Part shown: positions 60,801 through 64,000 of the stretch, in pieces
Numbering within the stretch: position 1 is the first letter of the stretch
Layout of the letters: the number at the start of each line of letters is the position of its first letter
NCBI GenBank assembly: GCA_905250075.1
Contig: CAJNOP010000019.1
Coordinates: 2,755,783-2,819,782, forward strand
DNA length: 64,000 nucleotides
Source of the DNA: Rotaria sp. Silwood1
Taxonomy: Eukaryota; Rotifera; Eurotatoria; Philodinida; Philodinidae
Direction of reading: 5' to 3'
Translations under genes and position numbers: made by a program
Notes under the pieces: generated by a model
The model's input: only the letters and a program-made list of their open reading frames with translations
What the model was told of the DNA's origin: nothing
The model's database searches: none

Positions 60801-63800
60801 CACAAATTTCACACACCCAGATATTAATTTGAGGAAGTGATTTATAAGGTTGATGATACATAATAACTAAAGCTGGTACAAACGGATCATTGATGATTTA
60901 CATAGTCTATACAAATTCAGTCAAAACTAATTGTTAGAGATCGAGCTTTCTACTAAAGAACTGTATAATTTAATGAAAAAGCGTAGAAATGAAAATCCTT
61001 TTCCGAAAAAATTACTTATGGAATGAAATTTCTCGCATAACTGAATTTCGAGACAAATAAAAACCAAACATTATTTTCTAACTTTTTAGCATAATCTGAC
61101 GTTTCTCTTTTCAGTTGTGAAACCGAAAGAGAGACTATCTATTTCCGAGAGATTCGCAAGTCTCAGATTTTATGTCATTCATAGAAACAATAAAACACAA
61201 AGATTAAAAAATCTGCGGTTTTTTGTCAACAAAAGCAGTGACATTTCTAACTGATAAGTACTGGAAATAATTTTTCTCATGATGCAGTCATCGATTCTAA
61301 GCTTCAAAAAGATATCATACGATCTGAATATCGTCAAGTAGTATTTAAATTTTCGAGCAAATTGAAACTATACTGCGCAAGAGTCTATCTTGATTAGTCG
61401 ATTTATGAATACTACTCGAACTCGCGATAGGAAAACAATTCCCAAAGTCTTTCGTGTTAACTTCAGCATCCAAGCTAGAACTAAGACATCATCTAATTAA
61501 TTTTTGCAGCCGGATCTGTGAATGTCTGCTTTCAATTGACTTCACATTAAAGTAAAACAAAAATAGTTATCTACCCACCTGTGTAACATTGATCGACCAG
61601 TGTTACAACAATCATAGAGAAAGTAAAAAATACGATTAGCTCAAAACCCCCATGCCATCACAAGGATTCTCATTAGCTTTACAAAAATAATGAAAACTCA
61701 CTAAGTTCATCAAAAAACGTCACATCTGTACACACTTTCTGCAAGAACTTACAAATCAGTCTATCCCTAATTACTTAAAAAAATCAAAGCATTGAAAAAC
61801 AGCAAAATATTTCATCTTACTCATCGCCTTCGAACAAGGCAACCAGATACCAAATCACCGAAGTTAAGGAAAGCTTCTTTTTAACTCTTTGGTCAGCACA
61901 AAAATGGCAATCAGCCGCTCTTCCACATATTCTATTTTTCTACAATCATCCTCTCAAATATCCAAAGTCCTTCCATCATACATCTAGAAATTTCATCCAC
62001 AACCTCGTTTCATCCATATTCACACATCTTCAACACTGATTATTCGACGTAGGATTGTAGAGATCACGTTGACACCTATGAGTGTGGGCGCTTTTTCTGT
62101 TACAAATAGAGGACAGAAGTTACAGCTGCTCGTTCAAAACACTTTTGTATGGGAGCGAACCATATAACTCAACCTGAAATTGAGCTAAGTTTTTCTACTT
62201 AACACTTGACTTACTTAAAATGAGAGTGAACAGACTGCTAAAGACTACCATCATCTCATTTCAAGTTTTTCTTCTCTTCAATACGGACGCACGAATTTTT
62301 TTTGGCCCATACAAAAGGTAATCCTTGTTAACCTGTGATCGCTTTGAAAAATTCTGTGTTTTCTCTTTACAACAAAGAAAAACACGCTACTGAATTTTGT
62401 TTAGCTAACAGCCTTTTCTCCGCTATTGTAAGGGCAAGATATGCTATTGTTCAAGTCATACAAGAAAGGACCTCGAACAGCATCCTAGTCGGCTCAAACA
62501 ATTCTATGCTTTGTCATTGCAATAACGAAGAAACAACTTTCTTCTATTTGGTTGATAGATGAAAAACGTCATCGACTAATCAAATTTCAGCTGTGCTGTT
62601 TTTCTGTATCACATAGACAAAATGCAGGGTCGCTCAGATCTTTCAGATCGATCAGCGTGTAACAAAGGTTGTTTCCTATACAGCTCGAAACATCCGTTCC
62701 CATGTCCATATTGAAGAAAAGAAAAACTTAAAACTGAATGATATGTCCTTATCGCAGTTAATCAAACCTAATTTCATGTAGTCAAGTGTTCAGTAGAAAA
62801 AATTAACGTCATTCTAAGTTAAGTTAAATGGTCCACTCCTAACATGAAAACATTGAGCGAATTACTGCAACCTCTCTCCTCCACTCGGAGCAGAGGAAAG
62901 ACGCTCACACTCATTTGAACTAGAGCGAAAACTGCTTCTGAGCGTGAGCTGTACATTCCTTATCCGATGTACATTTGAGCAGCTTACTTTTCCTTCCAAC
63001 ATACCCATGCTGATTTACCTTTCCTTATATGGTGCAGTTTCTTCGCAATAACTTTCGCATCTATTTCCACCTAATAGTATGGAACGATTTTGTTCATTGA
63101 ATTCTCATACCGATCCATCATGAACTACGCAATCCCCATTGTATGGGAATACAGCTAAGAGCTAATTGTATTTAGACAGCTGTACAATCAATAATGGTGG
63201 CTGTGACCCAAATGCGATTTGTACCTACCAACAATTCAACAATACCAGAACATGTGTCTGCAAAACTGGATACACCAACACTGGCTGCGTTACCGATGTT
63301 CTGTGTACAGGTATATATTTCTCTGATTTCTTTCCACGAAGCATGACAACTATTGTTTGTTCTAGACAACTGCAACATCAACAACGGTGGATGTACCGCG
63401 AATTCAGTATGCTCACACGACCAGACTACAGGCGCCATCAAATGTACATGCAAAACGGGTTTCAACAACACTGGAACAGGGTCCATGGTAACATGCGTAG
63501 GTAAGTCATTAATTTCATCCAATTTTTAATATTCAAAGTACTGTGTTACCCTCGATATATGTTGTAGCATATATAATCTGTTTATGATGTGTGATGAAAT
63601 CAAATCTTATTCAATCAGTAATATAGATTCATTGATAGATAGCTTCACTTCCCATAGAACAACAGGTACATTTATCAAATGTTGAGGAGACTGGTGACAT
63701 ATCTATATGTAACATGGTACGATTGAAAAAAGCATGATTTCTTACATCGAAAGTAGAGACAAAGTCAACAAAGAAAATAAGAGAACATGCTAGGTAAAAT

Positions 63801-64000
63801 AGTTCATATATCGAAAGAAACGATGTAGCAATCGTTAAAAACACATATATGTACATAAAGAAAGAGAACGAATATCTATGATTAATTCCTATAACAAATT
63901 TGTCTTTTATTGTATCTTACATGCGTGAAATAACATGCTACTGTTCTACCTATAGACAGTTGTACAGTTAGCAACGGCGGATGTGGTACCAATGCTGTTT
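54809..64000 (+). CDS. Secreted multi-EGF-like protein, 5' part (runs off right edge)
   Basis: Exons are 54809-54893, 60394-60705, 63176-63310, 63366-63500 and 63956 onward. Every junction is phase 1, so they splice in frame. Exon 1 encodes a signal peptide (MVLFNRSLYSWVLLLIFILE, then AFLDETGA). Exon 2 encodes a ~104-residue domain with Cys pairs (TCTTFTTGTCP), GWHFVLPDTTTDFVSINCTF, KHAYVYTP and LSHICLP; similar modules occur in bacterial surface proteins (recollection). Exons 3 and 4 are both 135 nt and encode one EGF-like domain each: SCTINNGGCDPNAICTY and CVCKTGYTNTGC; NCNINNGGCTANSVC and CTCKTGFNNTGTG. Exon 5 starts a third (SCTVSNGGCGTNAV). The protein is extracellular and probably adhesive or matrix-related; its ligand is unknown. 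Joining exon 1 across a 5.5-kb intron rests on phase, signal peptide and TATA box, and is the least certain step. Confidence 0.68.
55570..56935. repeat. Giant foldback element with ~0.5-kb arms
   Basis: The two halves are reverse complements almost to the centre (~56110). Pairs include tatatctgttgcc..ttttgtaaaataaac at both outer ends, acgagccgaaacttatactt against aagtataagtttcggctcgt, gaagacattttgagcatttt against aaaatgctaaaaatgtcttc, cgagggaacattcccaagtg against cacttgggaatgttccctcg, and aatagtttattgtgaa against ttcacaataaactatt. The right arm is interrupted by a separate 268-bp element. There is no coding capacity. A transcript through it would form a long hairpin. Confidence 0.85.
56430..56697. 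mobile_element. 268-bp MITE nested in the foldback element
   Basis: The ends taagatgtgattggatagca and tgctattcaatcgcatctta are near-perfect ~31-bp terminal inverted repeats that continue as ataataaaagtaat against attacttttattat. A second complementary pair, ttgacgtcaaata and tatttgacgtc, lies inside. TA at both borders suggests a Tc1/mariner-type TA target. The other arm of the palindrome lacks the insert and reads through as cgttagtaatg. Confidence 0.82.
59575..60270. repeat. Outer inverted-repeat element with TTGGCGAAAGT motifs
   Basis: The left part (59575-59690) has at least five copies of a ttggcgaaagt-like motif in both orientations. The right part (60222-60268) carries gtactttcgccaattggcga and then aagtcttattagcgaaat, complementary to the left part. 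It contains the 377-bp element at 59761-60137. Confidence 0.65.
59761..60137. mobile_element. 377-bp MITE, GGGGTTGG..CCAACCCC ends
   Basis: Terminal inverted repeats of ~30 bp: ggggttggtcagtctggcca at the left, and at the right the complement reads ggggttggccagtgtggtcg. An atatat stretch flanks both sides and may be the target duplication, though its simple sequence makes the length uncertain (2, 6 or 8 bp). No transposase is present. Confidence 0.72.
60706..63175 (+). other. Intron 2 of the EGF-repeat gene (2.5 kb)
   Basis: Donor GTAAGA, acceptor TTTAG. No nested gene or clear repeat recognised. Confidence 0.55.

Noticed and set aside
1..64000. CRISPR arrays, operons, bacterial promoters and ribosome binding sites
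   Set aside because: The window is spliced eukaryotic DNA; none of the repeats has the short regular spacer structure of CRISPR.
1..64000. tRNA and rRNA genes
   Set aside because: GTTCAAATC-like strings (for example near 14270 and 59895) were inspected, but no cloverleaf or acceptor stem could be built around them.

Overview
This is AT-rich nuclear DNA of a eukaryote, with one 100-base assembly gap at 4719-4818. Many introns are very small (about 45-55 bp, GT..AG) and others run to several kb. The proteins are animal (an RBFOX splicing factor, Integrator subunit 10, tandem EGF-like domains). Two further signs are a C2 protein that looks fungal in type and a B-box/coiled-coil/propeller protein of a kind abundant in rotifers. 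With the transposon mix and the AT-biased codons, a rotifer, most likely bdelloid, is my best inference; no marker gene proves it.

Layout. 1-5 kb: no intact gene; a decayed retrotransposon zinc-knuckle ORF at the left edge, a two-copy 93-bp repeat and a GC-richer patch. 5.1-7.1 kb (+): three-exon C2-domain protein. 9.3-15.7 kb (+): four-exon gene that I assign to INTS10 (722 aa); its last intron holds a mariner transposase relic. 16.3-16.65 kb (+): two-exon gene for a 97-aa secreted precursor that ends like an amidated neuropeptide. 18.96-20.4 kb: two adjacent palindromic elements. 21.7-23.0 kb (-): single-exon B-box-like, coiled-coil, propeller protein. 26.2-26.8 kb: inverted-repeat element. 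28.9-35.0 kb (+): RBFOX gene with two possible first exons, the full RRM and the family's aromatic C-terminus. 36.2-36.9 kb (-): decayed, unrecognised coding sequence. 39.1-40.6 kb (-): unrecognised spliced gene. 41.2-45.0 kb (+): RTE-like LINE, broken by stops and frameshifts. 46-54.7 kb: repeat-dense, with an inverted-repeat element, two loci of a ~540-bp tandem repeat and, between them, a complete short LTR element with a 5-bp target duplication. 54.8-64.0 kb (+): 5' part of a secreted EGF-repeat gene with a TATA box, a signal-peptide exon, a 5.5-kb intron carrying two nested foldback elements, a wall/adhesion-like domain and at least three EGF-like exons. It runs off the right edge.

The genes show no functional clustering. 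The most striking material is (i) possible self-regulation of RBFOX splicing, with TGCATG motifs beside a 93-nt RRM cassette exon and beside tandem donors that switch the C-terminus; (ii) an intact small LTR element lacking gag-pol; (iii) nested palindromic elements inside transcribed introns; and (iv) a new candidate neuropeptide precursor. Homology calls rest on reading the translations by eye; no search was run.
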